A stretch of DNA of 6,259 nucleotides, from NCBI GenBank assembly GCA_003567055.1, contig PXAW01000052.1, forward strand, positions 1 through 6,259, given 5' to 3'. Shown piece by piece: positions 5,820 through 6,259 of the stretch. Every line of letters starts with the position of its first letter. Position 1 is the stretch's first letter. The notes beneath the pieces are model-generated. The model searched no databases, was not told where the DNA came from, and saw only the letters and a program-made list of their open reading frames with translations. The DNA is from Hyphomicrobiales bacterium (GTDB taxonomy: Bacteria; Pseudomonadota; Alphaproteobacteria; Rhizobiales; Beijerinckiaceae). Both the position numbers and the translations under genes were made by a program.

Positions 5820-6259
5820 CAGGCGGGCTCCAGCAGGACGCAATTGAGGGTGAAACCCGGACCGAGCGCGGCCAGCAGCGCAGGTCCGCGCAGCGCAGGT
5901 CCGCGCAGCCCCGTGCGCAGGGCCCGTTCCAGCACGAACAGCACCGTCGGCGCGCTCATATTGCCGAAATCGCGCAGGATCTCGCGCTCACGCTGCAGAT
6001 GCCCGCTTGCAAGTCCCAGCGTTTCCTCCAGCGCAACGATCACCTTGGCGCCGCCGGGATGCAGCACATGATCGGCGAAGTCGGCATTGCGCATTCCCCA
6101 GCGCGCGAAGATTCCCGCGAAAGCCTCGGCGAGATGGGCTCTCGCGAAAGCGGGAATGGCCTGGGCGAAGATCACGCCGAGCCCTTCCTCGCCGATATCC
6201 CAGCCCATGATGTCGAGCGTGTCCGGCCAGATATGTTCGGCGCTGGCCGCGACCCGCGC
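5819..6259 (-). CDS. Type III polyketide synthase, chalcone/stilbene synthase family (C-terminal part; 5' end outside window)
   Basis: The last 146 residues of a type III PKS; the frame stays open to the window edge, so the N-terminal part with the catalytic cysteine is not visible. Landmarks by visible residue: MGWDIGEEGL (18-27), HPGGAK with the catalytic His at 67 (codon 6059-6061), GNMSAPTVLFVLER with the catalytic Asn at 100 (codon 5960-5962), and LGPGF (132-136), matching the family GFGPG loop. The His-Asn distance of 33 residues equals His303-Asn336 of alfalfa chalcone synthase. These enzymes condense an acyl-CoA starter with malonyl-CoA. The coupled ICMT-like gene points to long-chain alkylpyrone or alkylresorcinol lipids, as for BpsA and SrsA, but the starter cannot be read from this fragment. 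A 15-base in-frame tandem repeat lies between the Asn motif and the GPG loop. Confidence 0.93.
   Translation of the reverse strand, partial: ARVAASAEHIWPDTLDIMGWDIGEEGLGVIFAQAIPAFARAHLAEAFAGIFARWGMRNADFADHVLHPGGAKVIVALEETLGLASGHLQREREILRDFGNMSAPTVLFVLERALRTGLRGPALRGPALLAALGPGFTLNCVLLEPA
5828..5831 (-). promoter_or_regulatory. Ribosome binding site of the methyltransferase inside the PKS gene end
   Basis: GGAG on the - strand lies 8 bases before the ATG at 5819, within the last codons of the PKS gene. Together with the TGATG overlap it indicates coupled translation. Confidence 0.5.
5875..5909. repeat. 15-base in-frame tandem repeat within the PKS gene
   Basis: Bases 5875-5894 repeat exactly at 5890-5909 (period 15, about 2.3 copies). 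In the PKS protein this gives LRGPALRGPAL (residues 118-128), a five-residue duplication in the variable stretch between the GNMS motif and the GPG loop. Confidence 0.85.

Noticed and set aside
5328..6071. A 247-codon open frame on the + strand
   Set aside because: It is antisense to the methyltransferase-like and PKS genes; composition is that of a mirror frame.

Overview
The window is GC-rich and densely coding. It looks like a chromosomal segment of an alphaproteobacterium: GC-biased third codon positions, a short OpgH of alphaproteobacterial type, a PAS-GGDEF-EAL signalling protein and a YciF-like protein. This placement is an inference from gene content and style, not from a marker gene. 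I see no IS element, phage gene, tRNA, rRNA or CRISPR array.

Layout. On the + strand, bases 1-2527 hold the 3' part of a multi-PAS GGDEF-EAL gene for cyclic-di-GMP turnover; its start lies upstream of the window. All other genes are on the - strand. From right to left, in transcription order, they are: the C-terminal half of a type III polyketide synthase (5819-6259, cut by the window end); an isoprenylcysteine-carboxylmethyltransferase-like membrane protein (5319-5819), whose ATG overlaps the PKS stop by one base; opgH/mdoH, the membrane glucosyltransferase for osmoregulated periplasmic glucans (3186-5108, TTG start); and a small YciF/DUF892 ferritin-like protein (2567-3061). The GGDEF-EAL gene and the YciF-like gene converge on a short junction built from two copies of a 22-base hairpin-containing repeat.

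How the genes may work together. The PKS-methyltransferase pair has the arrangement known from Bacillus bpsA-bpsB (ypbQ) and Streptomyces srsA-srsB. In those systems a type III PKS makes long-chain alkylpyrones or alkylresorcinols and an ICMT-like enzyme O-methylates them, giving membrane phenolic lipids. opgH makes periplasmic glucan backbones, but its usual partner opgG is not next to it here. The YciF-like protein belongs to a stress-associated family. A cell-envelope and stress theme is therefore plausible, but the 210-bp and 124-bp gaps on either side of opgH argue against one tight operon.

Most notable points: the translationally coupled PKS/methyltransferase pair; loss of most expected metal-ligand carboxylates in the YciF-like protein; the duplicated hairpin at the convergent gene ends, with a stop codon in one loop; a GGDEF domain with an intact active site but no RxxD inhibitory site; and an orphan opgH with a well-supported TTG start. 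I did not find clear evidence of a wholly undescribed system.
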